NCBI GenBank assembly: GCA_022410635.1
Contig: JAJVDF010000127.1
Location: 124,001 to 188,000 of the forward strand
Direction: 5' to 3'
DNA from: Tretioscincus oriximinensis
Lineage: Eukaryota > Chordata > Lepidosauria > Squamata > Gymnophthalmidae
Length of the DNA: 64,000 bases
Part shown: in pieces, positions 47,015 to 57,544 of the stretch
Layout of the letters: each line of letters opens with the position of its first letter
How positions within the stretch are numbered: the first letter of the stretch is position 1
Made by a program: the position numbers and the translations under genes
The notes under the pieces: generated by a model
What the model was told of the DNA's origin: nothing
Databases searched by the model: none
The model's input: only the letters and a program-made list of their open reading frames with translations

Positions 47015-47575
47015 GCACTTATATTTATTACTCTTAAATCACACCCTGTACCTAAAGTCTCAGGGTGATTCACAATAAAAGCAAGAGTACAAAATTAGCA
47101 TTTTAAAACAGTGCCTGAAAGTGGAGAAAGGAAAGTTGTTTCTTCAACCAAAGGCCAGGTTAAAGAGGTATATCTCCAAATATTTTTGAATGACTACAAT
47201 AATGATTATTTACTCACCTCAGAATAGTCTGAGGGCCAACATAGAGAAAGTCTTGCCTGGGTTCCCATTACCTTTGCTGCTGGGAAATGTAGTACAGCCA
47301 GGAGGGCCTCTTATGCTGATTTTAAGGCATGAGCCGGTTGCTACAGGAGAAGACATTCTTTAGGTATTTGAGGCCCAAGTCATTTAGAGCCTTGTAAATT
47401 AAAGTTAACACCTTGAACTGGTCTTGGTAGCAAATAGGCAGCCAGGTTCTTTCAAGTAGAGCGTGACTTGCGTGGAGCCAGTTATTCCAGTCAGCATTCT
47501 AGCTGATATGTTCTGTACCAGGTTCAGCTTCCAAACCATTACCGTGGCCATATTGTCCCTGATCAGAAAAGATTG
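47015..47575 (-). mobile_element. LINE-A 3' fragment, 560 bp
   Basis: ttatatttattactcttaaa, then cacaccctgtacctaaagtc, ttcttcaaccaaaggccagg, gcccaagtcatttagagcct and gcgtgacttgcgtggagcc. The same order as at 11.5-12.2 kb, with decayed pol. Confidence 0.8.
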
Positions 47576-48859
47576 CATATATGACCCCTTGAGTTGTAAG
47601 AACATAGGATATGTACAACCTTATACTCACCCTAGTGCAAATCCTGCCACAAGTGTTTTTAAGAGCACTGTAGAGTTAGGTCCCATGCACACTGCGAGGA
47701 AAACCAAGTGAAATGCGCAATCTAAAAGCAATTGTGGATTTCGCTCGGATTTTCTGGGGACATACCTTTCTTGAAATCTGTGTGAATCTAGCGCGAGGTT
47801 GACGAGAAGAGACGTAATTGCGCATGTACATTTGTTTGTTTACTACATGTTTATTTCCTTCCCTATGTCACATGGTATATTTTTCTAGGAGAAGGTGGCA
47901 TCAGAAAGAAGAAAGAACATTATTTTGAAAACACTTATAATATTTTTTGGGGGNGCTCTGTTTTTCTTTCTTTTCACAGTCATACATGAATTTGCATCTC
48001 TTGGGTTAAAACCACAATGATTCAACTGGAGTGTGGAGTGTATAGATTTGTGTACGGGATTTTTCTTGCTCCTGCTGAACAGGTGCTAGTACAGAGAAGA
48101 GGGGGAGGGCATTCGATACGGCTGAGACTCTAATCTGGGAATGGAATTTTCTGTAGCAGTCAAGTTGAAACTCAAAGCTAGTTCTAGCCAAGTAAAGCCA
48201 ACATTTTTACAGTTGTTTACTTTTTTGTTGCCTGTTCTGTGAAGCTTTGCGATTGCAGTTAGGCAATAAGCTCACTGCCTTATTGTTAAACTCTGAAGGC
48301 AGAACTGATTCTTTCCTCTTTGAATGTTTGTGATAAGGGTCACAGCCATGCCTTGAACATGTCTATGCCTGGAAGGTCAAAGCAGGGAGTGTTTTCCCTG
48401 AACACACAATACCTGGGACTGTGTTGGCAGTTATTAAGCTTGCTAGCTTGATAAACATCAATGGGAATGGTGGATTAATAGAGAAAGAGAGGAGGGGAAA
48501 CAGAGTGAGCAGCTGTGATCAGCAAATTACTCATAGACCAGCTAGCTGTAATTTGCTGATCAGATAGAAAATGGTCTGCAGCAGAAAAGAATATGTTACA
48601 CATTAAGGTTTGTCGGATGTTGCAAGAGTCTAGACGACTGATGAAAGGCACTTTCTTGCCACATCCCTCACGCATTGCTAGGTTTTCTAGTGCAAATGAT
48701 CATGTTGAATATTCGGTATCAATTATTTTAGTTTGCACATTGCAGATCCCCGTATTTTATCCCTTAGAGCAGCTCCTGTCAGTTTGAGTGAAGGACAATA
48801 AAAAAAGATCTGTAGCAAGGATCGTAAAAAGTAACACAAATGGTAAACAAGATACTAGT
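47576..48859. other. No gene recognised
   Basis: 1.28 kb. The stretch at 47678-47830 begins ggtcccatgcacactgcgag and is CpG-richer than its surroundings, perhaps an end of a DNA element. No partner end found. Confidence 0.45.
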
Positions 48860-49175
48860 AGAAGAAGAANAAGAAGAACTCGGTTCTTATACCCCGCTTT
48901 TCTCACCTTTCAAAGGGACTCAAAGCGGCTTACAAGGATATATTTTGCCCGAAGGCTCACATTCTATGTTCCCCACCAGGCTATGGTGGTTCCCATGTAT
49001 CTACTTGCAGTTAGTTGCAATTTCTTGCAATTCATGCTTTCGAATAGCTGGGTTGGCTAGAGCTACAGGCTAGTGGAAGGTGCTCACCCCTCCCCACTTC
49101 CAACACAGGGCTTCGAAACCCCATCTCCCAGGCGAGAGACGAATTCCTAAGCAACTGAGCTATCCGTGCCTGCAG
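48860..49175 (-). mobile_element. Full-length SINE type A
   Basis: From the tail (agaagaagaa, ggttcttataccccgctttt) through the body to the tRNA-like head ending cctaagcaactgagctatcc / gtgcctgc. The B box reads gggtttcgaagccctgtg on minus. Confidence 0.9.
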
Positions 49176-49964
49176 GGGAATCGGATGACCTAATAGATGG
49201 TCATCTATCCAGCCAGCATATCGTATCCCCAGACTAATTGGAATGCTATAGCAAGGAGGACAGAAAGGCCCCTTGAAGTGCTATTCAGGTCAATGCTTCA
49301 AGTGCTAATCAGGCAAATGTTTCCGTGCAAGACCATTGACTCNAGAAATCAGCCATTTCAGAGGCTCACTAAATGCATCTATGGTTCAGAGTGTTATGCA
49401 CCAAGGTTCAATTTTCCTAGTGAATGGTCCATTGCTCAGTGCACCTAATCAATCACATATTAAGATATGAGATCTTGAACACACCTGGTTTAGTGTCAAA
49501 AAGAAGCACACTAGGACTTTTCAAAAGGAAAAGACAAAAAATGGGATCAATAGTTGCCTTTTCCAGAATAGCTGTAGCGTGCAATATCTGTAGTGGGTTG
49601 GAAAGTGAAAGAACCATACACATGGAAGCAGTTATGTGGATACACAATCCCTGTTCTGCATGATCTTGTAGCCATGCTCCTGCTCTACTTGGATCTAGTC
49701 TATTGTACAGTTCCAGACTGTAGAATAGTTTCAGATTAATATAGACTGATATATTTCAGACTNCAGCGAAACATCTGAAATACCACCTGATGATGTAGAT
49801 GACAGAATTCCTTTTTCTGGATTATTAAGTAACTTCAGAAAGATCTTAAGTTAGGAACAGCTTCTGCCTATGAAGGCAAAAAAAATGGTGAAGCCACATG
49901 AGAACTAGATGTGGAGATTCCCCCTGGAAAAGTAGGAGAAGGAGGGGGAAGGAGAAAGGGAAAT
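49176..49964. other. No gene recognised
   Basis: About 790 bases of unique AT-rich DNA with a GGAGAAGG run at 49930-49960. Confidence 0.45.
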
Positions 49965-50122
49965 TAAAGAAACTTACATAACCTTCTGTTCTTCTCTTCA
50001 CAACAGATACCTTGTGAAGCAGGTGGTGTGGGCTGGTCACCCAGCTGGCTTTGTAGGGGAGTGTAAAATTGAACCAGAAGATTTCCACATAAGACTCTTA
50101 CACTCTAACCACACCTTTCAAA
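49965..50122 (-). mobile_element. SINE type B fragment
   Basis: cttcacaacagataccttgt, gaagcaggtggtgtgggct, ggtcacccagctggctttgt, ttgaaccagaagatttccac, cactctaaccacacc. Confidence 0.75.
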
Positions 50123-52236
50123 CTGGAAGAATGAATACAGTCTGGAAGAATAAGTACATTTCACATTAATTGCACATATTTTAATCCCTCAAATGTGGAA
50201 GAATTAAAGGATTCCTCAAACAGTTACTTAATAATCTCTCCCTCCCTAACTGCGTAAAGGAACAGAATTATTAACCTGTTATTAATTATAAACTTCTTGT
50301 CTTCTGGGTTCATTTCATTCTGCAGAAATGAAAAGATGCCTTTTGAAAAGTCAACACTGACATATTGAAAAGTTTAAGGCACCAAAGTGTGACTTGCTTT
50401 GTTGTCTCGGCTACATTCTGAGCATGTTGGAAAGGACAGAACTATTTGTTCCAGTTGTTAACACAAATATTTATTACACAAAGGTTTATGTTTACCATCA
50501 ATGGCAGTGTGAAAAATAGGCACTCGTAATCATGTTTTCATGGGCACTCTGTGATGAGTGTCAAATTAAATCTCCATAAATGGATCGCCTCCTCAAATTG
50601 GCTCGTAATTTAGATTTAATAGATCAACAGTCTAGTTTTGTATGTACTGAAAGATAGACTGCAGTATAAAGCTGTTGGCTTACGATTACGGGTATTATTA
50701 CTTCAGAACTGAATTTAAATAGATTGGGAATTCTTCTGCCCAAAGGCCTGTAAAATCCTGACAATATTGGCTGACCCAAACATCATTTTGGTACTTGTGA
50801 AACTACCTCAGAAATTGAAAGCAATAGTAAACCTTAGCATAGAAACACTAATGAGCAGTGGACTTCCACTTGGAGGACTGACGTGTGGATTGCACTTTGA
50901 TACAAAACTGCTAGGCTGTAGGGCATGATCACCACATATGCAAGTTTGGTGTATTATTGATACTTTGGTCATTCTTCTTAAGGAGAGAAATTTATCAGCA
51001 TTTTATGGAATTTCAACACAATTTAAATCTGTGATTTCAGACTACAATCATGCAATAACAACACAATGCAGTATCCCTGAATTTTGTGCATAAATAGGAC
51101 CCCACATTCTGGTATTATTCCTACATGAATTGCACTGCTCCTTATTAGTACAATTGGAAAAATCCATAGAAGTTAGAATATCATCCAAAAAAAATTGAAC
51201 AACAAAAGGGACCTGCCATTCATTATATGGCTTGCAAATCTGTATTCCATGTTATGATCCAGAATAAAGCCAAGTGAAGAAAAAGCCATAATCCTGCCTG
51301 CAGGTGTTTTGACTTATTCATATTGTACCTAAATGAGGGAGGATGGTATTTTTCTGGGACTGGAAACACAGTAGACCATGTCAAAGCTTTGAATCAACTC
51401 CTGCTCTCTGGAGCCTGACTGGTGTGGTGAACATCTCCCATACCAGAGAGATTTTTGATGGAAAGCGAAAGTGTAAATGGTCCAGAAATCCCCAGAAATC
51501 CCCAGAAATCACCCTCCCTTCTAATTCACATTAAAGACCATGGAAGGTAGTTTGGAAGTGCTTTCTGGTGTTTAAGGTGGATCAAGACACTAATGTGTGG
51601 ATGCTATCACCGCCAAGTTTTTTTNAAAAAGATATGCAGCCTTTGTCTCACATTCCTCTTAAAGACTCGGAATAAATATAAATTTGCAAGGAATTTTACT
51701 GAGCAGAAAGATAGTTATATAATTATAAAAAACTGATGCAAAGGGGTTAGGTAGGACTTAACTCCCTGCATATGATCAAGTCTGTTGCCAGGCCAGACTT
51801 ATCCTGAGCAACATCTCACAAAGAAAAGGTCTTTTTTAAGGAAGTCAACAAGAACGTTCAAAGAGATTTATGAAACGGAGGGAATGTTTTCAATGAGATT
51901 ATTGCAGGCTCTGTGAAACATCTCGCCAAGGTGTTAACCATGTCAGGACGAGGCAGCACAATGAATAGAGTCTTTAATTCAATTTGGTGAGCTGACACCT
52001 GACCAAACAAAGGTGGAGTCAGGCAGAATTACCTTAACATGCTCAAACAAATGCTTCTGAAAAAGTCTGGATGGAGCACATTGGCATTTCAAACCACGGA
52101 ATGAAGAGAGATGTGAAAGTTCCAGACTAAATCCTAGGTAAAAAGCAAAAGCATCAGGTTTCAAATTTATCATGTTGCAACACTGGATCAATCTATTATA
52201 ACTGTTAGATTTCTATTCTGCTGTTTTTCCTTTGAC
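50123..52236. other. No gene recognised; longest repeat-poor stretch
   Basis: 2.1 kb with no recognised repeat or motif-bearing ORF. A tiny tandem (ccccagaaat x3) lies at 51489-51512. This is the best place for unmasked unique sequence comparison. Confidence 0.5.
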
Positions 52237-52577
52237 TAAGGCTGCATTCACACGACGAGCTAAAAACTGGAATAAAGCTATATTCCGGAATATAGCAATC
52301 ACGTGTCTATGCACACCACAAAACTATATTCCAGAATATTAACAATCGTGGTTGTGCACACAAAGCTACATTCTGGGATATAGCAATCTCGTGCACAAAC
52401 GCCCCCCATTGCTGCTTTTGGGGGCTGCTGCTGCCATCGTTGGAGGAGCATTTGCCTCCTCCTTGAAACCAGTATGTCAGCAGCAGCCCCGAAAGCAAGC
52501 GGAGGTCTGGCTAGAGGAAATTCTTCCGAAGCAAAGAAGAGGCGGAGACGGCTGCATTCTGCTGGCCCCATCCATAA

Positions 52578-52662
52578 GGAGCCTAGTTCTTGGTAACATT
52601 TTGGGACATCTTGACATGTGGATGGCCAAGCTCTGTCCCAAAATGTTACCCAGAACTAGGCC
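52578..52662. repeat. Fold-back palindrome (family F, copy 3)
   Basis: Arms cctagttcttggtaacattt and aaatgttacccagaactagg are inverted repeats sharing an uninterrupted taacattttgggaca. The apex is cttgacatgtggatgg. Confidence 0.85.
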
Positions 52663-52739
52663 ATCTCCGCCTTCTTTTTGCTTTGGAAGAATTTCCTAAC
52701 GCAGCAGCAGCTGTCAAAAAGAACTGCGCTGCGCTGTCA

Positions 52740-52875
52740 GGCTGCCTCCACTGGGAGCCAATCTGTTCCTCAGAATAGGAGTCTGCCAATCCATTGGCCT
52801 GCCATAGTCTACACTAGCATGTGGTTGGCAGGCTCCTATTCCGAGGAACAGATGGCTTCCTGTGGATGCAGCCTG
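52740..52875. repeat. Fold-back palindrome (family F, copy 4)
   Basis: Arms of about 50 bp: gccaatctgttcctcagaat, aggagtctgccaat and their near complement in ggcaggctcctattccgagg, aacagatggc. The apex atagtctacactagcatgtg matches copies 1 and 2. Confidence 0.85.
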
Positions 52876-53147
52876 TCAGTGCAATACTTTTGACANCTAC
52901 GGCTGCATTCTCGCTTTAACCTCTCGTGCCTTTTGTGCACCCGCTAGAAGACGGGGGATGGTGGCGAGAGGATGGAGGTTAGCCTCGAGAAGTCGGATGT
53001 GCTCAGGAATGATGCCTGAATATCCCAGCAATAGTTTATTCTGAGATAAATGGCATTTATTGCAGGACGACTGCNGACAAAGGCTTAATACGTGTGCCTG
53101 AACCTCCCTCATCTCCCACCCATTGAGTAAGAAAATAGCTTTGTGCA

Positions 53148-53506
53148 TAGGGTTGCCATACGTCTCAGTAAACCGGGACAGTCCCGGTTTGGGGGACAAT
53201 TTTGCTGTCCCGTCTGGGTTTGCCAAAAATAGTTAAAAATCCCGGGTTGCCGCCGCTGNTAAAAAAAANCCCGCCGCTAACCCCCCGCCGCTAACCCCCC
53301 TGCTGCCGTTAACGCCGCCAGCAACACTTCCTGAATCTGACGAAACGGCGCCTCCAGCAAAGGAGCAGCTGCGCGCGTGCACACGGACGCTTGTGAGACA
53401 GGCAGGAAAGAGGTTCTGCCTATCTCGCTACAAGCATCCGTATGCGCGTGCATGCACACACCCCACCCCCGTCCCGGTTTTGGGTTGCCATAATATGGCA
53501 ACCCTA
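53148..53506. mobile_element. hAT-like MITE, family TAGGGTTGCCATA (copy 1)
   Basis: 359 bp with ends TAGGGTTGCCATA and TATGGCAACCCTA, inserted in the TIR element between perfect 8-bp duplications tttgtgca (53140-53147 and 53507-53514). The interior is GC-rich: a short tandem of ccgccgctaacc words near 53270-53310 and a hairpin (gcttgtgagacaggcag / ctgcctatctcgctacaagc) near 53388-53434. Confidence 0.95.
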
Positions 53507-53624
53507 TTTGTGCACGCACCCTAAAACAAAGGCCTCTTCTACATTCTTCTCTCTATGGTTGGAACCAGTGGATCACAATTATGGTTCTCACATAAAAACT
53601 GAGCCAGAGCTTTGGACCTTTAAA

Positions 53625-53806
53625 CAAGTTTGGAGAAATGGTTAAATCCTGGACTTTTACCTGATAGTCTCCCGATTGAATTCCATACTCCTCCATGAAG
53701 CCAGGTGACTGATCATGTACCAATCTGAGTTCTTTATAACTCTGTTACAAAGGGTGTCTGTTGTGGAGTAAACAACAAAAGCTATGTATGCCACCCTTTG
53801 TTCACC
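53625..53806 (+). mobile_element. SINE type B fragment with CTT tail
   Basis: ggttaaatcctggactttta, cctgatagtctcccgattga, ttccatactcctccatgaag, gggtgtctgttgtggag, then ccaccctttgttcacccttc into the CTT tract. The tRNA-like 5' end is eroded. Confidence 0.75.
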
Positions 53807-53947
53807 CTTCTTCTTCTTTTTCTTCTTTTTCTTCTTTTTCTTCTTCTTCTTCTTCTTCTTCTTCTTCTTCTTCTTCTTCTTCTTCTTCTTCTTCTTCTTC
53901 TTCTTCTTCTTCTTCTTCTTCTTCTTCTTCTTCTTCTTCTTCTTCTT
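53807..53947 (+). repeat. (CTT)n tract grown from a SINE tail, into gap
   Basis: About 140 bases of CTT units, the first 30 with CTTTTT variants, then Ns. Confidence 0.97.
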
Positions 53948-54102
53948 NNNNNNNNNNNNNNNNNNNNNNNNNNNNNNNNNNNNNNNNNNNNNNNNNNNNN
54001 NNNNNNNNNNNNNNNNNNNNNNNNNNNNNNNNNNNNNNNNNNNNNNNNNNNNNNNNNNNNNNNNNNNNNNNNNNNNNNNNNNNNNNNNNNNNNNNNNNNN
54101 NN
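53948..54102. other. Assembly gap, 155 Ns
   Basis: Unresolved bases between a CTT tract and a TTA tract. ORFs of 120-228 codons translated across it are artefacts. Confidence 0.99.
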
Positions 54103-54164
<62 letters not shown>

Positions 54165-54802
54165 TTATTATATAAAGCACATGAGAACTTCAAGTCCAAG
54201 TTATGATCACTCTGAAGACTAAGGACCAAACTTCCTAGCCTCAAGAGATTCTGGGGCTGCACATCAGTGGCATGCCAAAGTGTATCTCCTGCTAAGAGTG
54301 AACATGTGATGGTGAATAACTCTCTCTCCTTGATCTGGATCATTCTTTTTCCATTGCAGATGGAGTGTGCCAGTGAGGACCTGGGGCTTCACATGTTTTC
54401 ACTAATATGTGCCTCAGTGAGTTCCAGAACCATCTATGGAGGCTCTTGATCCAAAGAACCTAAGAACATAAGAGGAGTCCTGCTGAATGGGCCATAGCCC
54501 ATCTGATTGACCATTCTGTCTCACACAGTGACCCACCAATTGCACTAGGGTTGTCTCAGTCAGAAGAAGGCAAAACACTCAACTGCTCTCAACTCCATTA
54601 AAAACAACTTTTCAAAAATACTGCCTGTTGCTCCATCCTAATAGCTATAAACTAATAAACCTGTAAACTAATGAAAAGCACAGAAATGATCATTGGCAAC
54701 TTGTGACTGCAACCACAGCACAAAATACAATGTGAGGGGAACCATAAGATACATTGTTTGGGTTTGAACAAAACCACGCACTTGCATTCATCTCTTTGAC
54801 AG
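54103..54802 (-). repeat. Composite unit containing a CR1 3' end (copy B)
   Basis: Starts with TTA repeats (54103-54160), then the same 280-base segment as 20.5-20.76 kb (gggctgcacatcagtggcat, atggagtgtgccagtgagga), then CR1 antisense from about 54462 (gaacataagaggagtcctgc) and the end phrase cattcatctctt. Compared with copy A it has a short extra segment near 54730 (tgaggggaaccataagat). Confidence 0.8.
54462..54680 (-). mobile_element. CR1 3' end within composite unit
   Basis: aacctaagaacataagagga then cattctgtctcacacagtga then tgcctgttgctccatcctaa: antisense CR1 3' UTR. Confidence 0.8.
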
Positions 54803-55261
54803 CCTGCCTGTTGGCTAGAAAGCAACATTATACTCTACTTTCCACACCCTGTCAACTGTGTGGGCTGCAAGGCCTCTTTTGTCTAAATCAGGAGGAACTG
54901 GTTCCATAGATCTGTTAGAGATCTTTCCAACCAAGCAGGTGTTTTTCTGCACCCAACTTGAGAAGCAAAGCTTTGTCTCCCCTTGCTATAAATTCCTTTG
55001 TATGTTGTCTCCTCCCAATTGTGACTATTAAGTAGCCAGCCAAATGGAAATGCACCTGATGAGCTGATAGCTTTGCTGGATAAAAATCTTCCCCTAGGGC
55101 CTTTGAATCAACAGCCAAATACATTCATAGCAAGTTATAAACAAAGTAATAACCTACTAGAAACCAAAGTTTGATTGGGGAAAAATGTACCAAAGCTATA
55201 TTTGATTGCTGTCAACATGTCCCTACTCAAAATCCTGACATGGACTTATAAAGGCATGTCT
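54803..55261. other. No gene recognised
   Basis: About 460 bases of unique AT-rich DNA. Confidence 0.45.
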
Positions 55262-55269
55262 CATTCAGG

Positions 55270-55834
55270 TAGGGTTGCCATACGTCCCGGTAAACCGGGA
55301 CAAACCCGGTTTTGGGGACTAAAATATAGTCCCCTCCGGGTTTTAAGGCAAAATCCCGGCTTTTTACATTCCCCAATGCTGCGTCAGGGAATGTAAAAAG
55401 GCGGGATTTTAAAGGAAAAGCAGCCGTCAGAGCTGATGGCTGCAGCACGCACAACGCTTCCCGGGGTCCAGGAAGGGACCTTGGAGCGTGCCGAGTAGCT
55501 GCTCCTTGGCTGGAGGCGGGCTTTCACCCTGCTCTCGCCGCCAACTCGCCTCTAGCAGAGGAGAAATGCCTGGGTTTGTGACAGGAGGGCAGCTCTGTTC
55601 TCCTCTCACAAACCCAAGCGTTTTTGCTCCGCTGCTGCAGGCGAGTTGGCGGCGAGAGCAGGGCGAAACCCCGCCACCAGCAAAAGAGCAGGCACGCGTG
55701 CGCACACACGGACGCTTGTGGTGAGACAGGCAGAGATTTTGCCTGTCTTGCTACAAGCATTCGTGTGTGCGCATGCGCGCGCACCCCACCCCACCCCCGT
55801 CCCNGTTTTGGGTTGCCTAAATATGGCAACTCTA
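55270..55834. mobile_element. hAT-like MITE, family TAGGGTTGCCATA (copy 2, multi-hairpin)
   Basis: 565 bp with ends TAGGGTTGCCATACGTCCCG and ATATGGCAACTCTA, between perfect 8-bp duplications cattcagg (55262-55269 and 55835-55842). The interior holds three successive hairpins (55351-55409, 55511-55680, 55711-55762). Its last 140 bases match copy 1. ORFs on both strands here reflect mirrored GC-rich arms. Confidence 0.95.
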
Positions 55835-55914
55835 CATTCAGGTCAATGTTTCTGTCCACTTTCCCCTATGCTCTCACTGGCTAGGTCTGTGAGTGCCAAT
55901 CTCCCTGGTTTTTC

Positions 55915-56115
55915 ATATTTATTTATAATGACCCTTTCACCAAAGGGTGGATCATATACCTTTTATTGCTTTCTCCAGAAGGAGGGACTGAGAGAGCTAT
56001 AAAGAACTGTGACTGGCCCATGGTCACCCTGCTCGCTTAGTGGAGGAGTATGGAATAGGACTAGGACATTACCAAGTAAGATTCAAGCACTCTAACCATT
56101 ACATCAAACTGTCTC
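55915..56115 (-). mobile_element. SINE type B (antisense) with LINE-A-like tail end
   Basis: atttatttataatgaccctt, tcaccaaagggtggatca, gggactgagagagctataaa, gactggcccatggtcaccct, gaggagtatggaataggact, cactctaaccattacatc. Confidence 0.7.
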
Positions 56116-56289
56116 TTATTAAGCAGTAAAGGTACATTAATTAAGCCCTCAGGGCAATGCTTTCCACCGAAATTGAGGCCCTTTCTGCGTTAGGCATTCC
56201 TGTGCTAGTCCAGAATGATACGTACTCAGCAGGTCCCTTAAACCATTTACTGGTATCAACATCACCTTCAATTTGCCCCATAAAGTCCC

Positions 56290-56700
56290 ACACGTACAGT
56301 GATTCCCTCTGTAAAAAGATCTATTGTCGTGGAATTTCTAGACATGAAGTTTGTGTGATTCAACAGCTGCCATTTTGTAAAATCTGAAGGAATCGTGGGG
56401 ACATTTAGTAATGTGAACTTGGCAAAACTCCTAAGACTTTGGGTGACATATGAAAGTTCATTGGCTCTCAGCTCACAGAGAATGCTTGGAAATTATAGGC
56501 ATGCTAGCAGAGAATGCAGGGGATTGTAGTAAGGCAAGCGCAGCAATGCCTTATGGGGTTTGTCATGTGACGAGATTGCTAGGCACTGTGTAGGAACAAG
56601 CTTTAAGGTAGGTGGAGGTGAATGGTGAATAAACTTTAAAAGAAATAGCAAAACAAATCATGTAGTGGGGAAGCTCCCCTGACAACACTTTCTGGAACAG
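56290..56700 (+). repeat. Family Z repeat (copy b, longest)
   Basis: tggaatttctagacatgaag, caacagctgccattttgtaa, cattggctctcagctcacag, ggggattgtagtaaggcaag, gcaatgccttatggggtttg, agattgctaggcactgtg. The minus strand has CTTACTACAATCCCCTGC, a ZNF143-like word. Matches 19.85-20.23 kb (reversed) along its length. Confidence 0.75.
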
Positions 56701-57544
56701 AAAAGGCCAAAGACATTCAAGACTTCATTTGAGTTACTATTGCTACAGTGTATGGCAGATGCAACTTTTGAAGTAGTTTCTAACAATAATAGCTTTTAAG
56801 TAGAATAGCAGCCAGCTCTGCAACCAAAATAATGGGATCCTTGAGAAGACATTTTCTGATAGGGAAACTAATAATCATCCAATCCTGAGCATAGGATTGG
56901 ATGGTTCACTTTAACCATTCAAAGTTATCTGTCCCATAATGCATTTGTGAATATAAAATTGGAATGGTTTGCTAAAGTATAACGTTAATTGGATCCTGCA
57001 AGGTTTTCTTGGTTTGCATGTCCTAGCTTGAGTCCTTTTCTAGCACCAATATGTAGTCACAAGTATCTGACCACAGTTAATAATTACATTTATAGTTTCT
57101 TTGATCATTCGCAGATATACCCAACAGTTTCATGAATTCATAAATATTTACACAAGTCACAAGATTCTTTGTTTTGCTATCAGTCCAGCACAGAGTTGCT
57201 AAGCAACCTCTTGGACTGAGTTTCTTTCTAAGTGACCCGCATTGGAAAGGAAGTGATCTGATTCATAGAAGGATTATTGTTAACAGCCTCTGTTTCTTTT
57301 GTTAGTAAAGTTTTATGAGTAGTTGGGAAATAACTGGAATACAAAGTATGTGTATTGCCTTGAATAACTCTGCATTCTAGCAAACAGTCTAATTCTGTAG
57401 GAAATTGGATTAATGAGTTGTGACGGTGAAGTGTACAGATTTGATAAACCTATGTGTTTTTTTCAAGATATTTGGAAAAGTCATTTTTGGGGGGTTGGGA
57501 TTGGGGAGAACTACAGTTCCCTTGGGAATACTTGTAGTTAAGTG
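56701..57544. other. No gene recognised
   Basis: About 840 bases of unique AT-rich DNA. It includes atccaatcctgagcatagg / attggatggttcac, a weak inverted repeat near 56878-56910. Confidence 0.45.

Larger units (their letters stand above)
52237..53523. mobile_element. Non-autonomous TIR element, family GGCTGCATNCACACGACGA (copy 3, with nested insertions)
   Basis: The left end taaggctgcattcacacgac matches copies 1 and 2. The right part atatcccagcaatagtttat then gaaaatagctttgtgca is cut by a MITE, after which tttgtgcacgcaccct completes the end. The interior has an inner inverted repeat (gcttttgggggctgctgctg / cagcagcagccccgaaagc) and two family F palindromes. About 930 bp without the MITE. Confidence 0.8.

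Noticed and set aside
53657..54343. 228-codon ORF and overlapping poly-Ser/Phe/Leu/Ile ORFs
   Set aside because: They cross 155 Ns plus CTT and TTA tracts. No protein motif.
55488..56002. Overlapping 78-118 codon ORFs on both strands, GC-rich, resembling a CpG-island gene
   Set aside because: They fall in a MITE with mirrored hairpin arms and an 8-bp duplication. The openness is due to GC-rich palindromic sequence.
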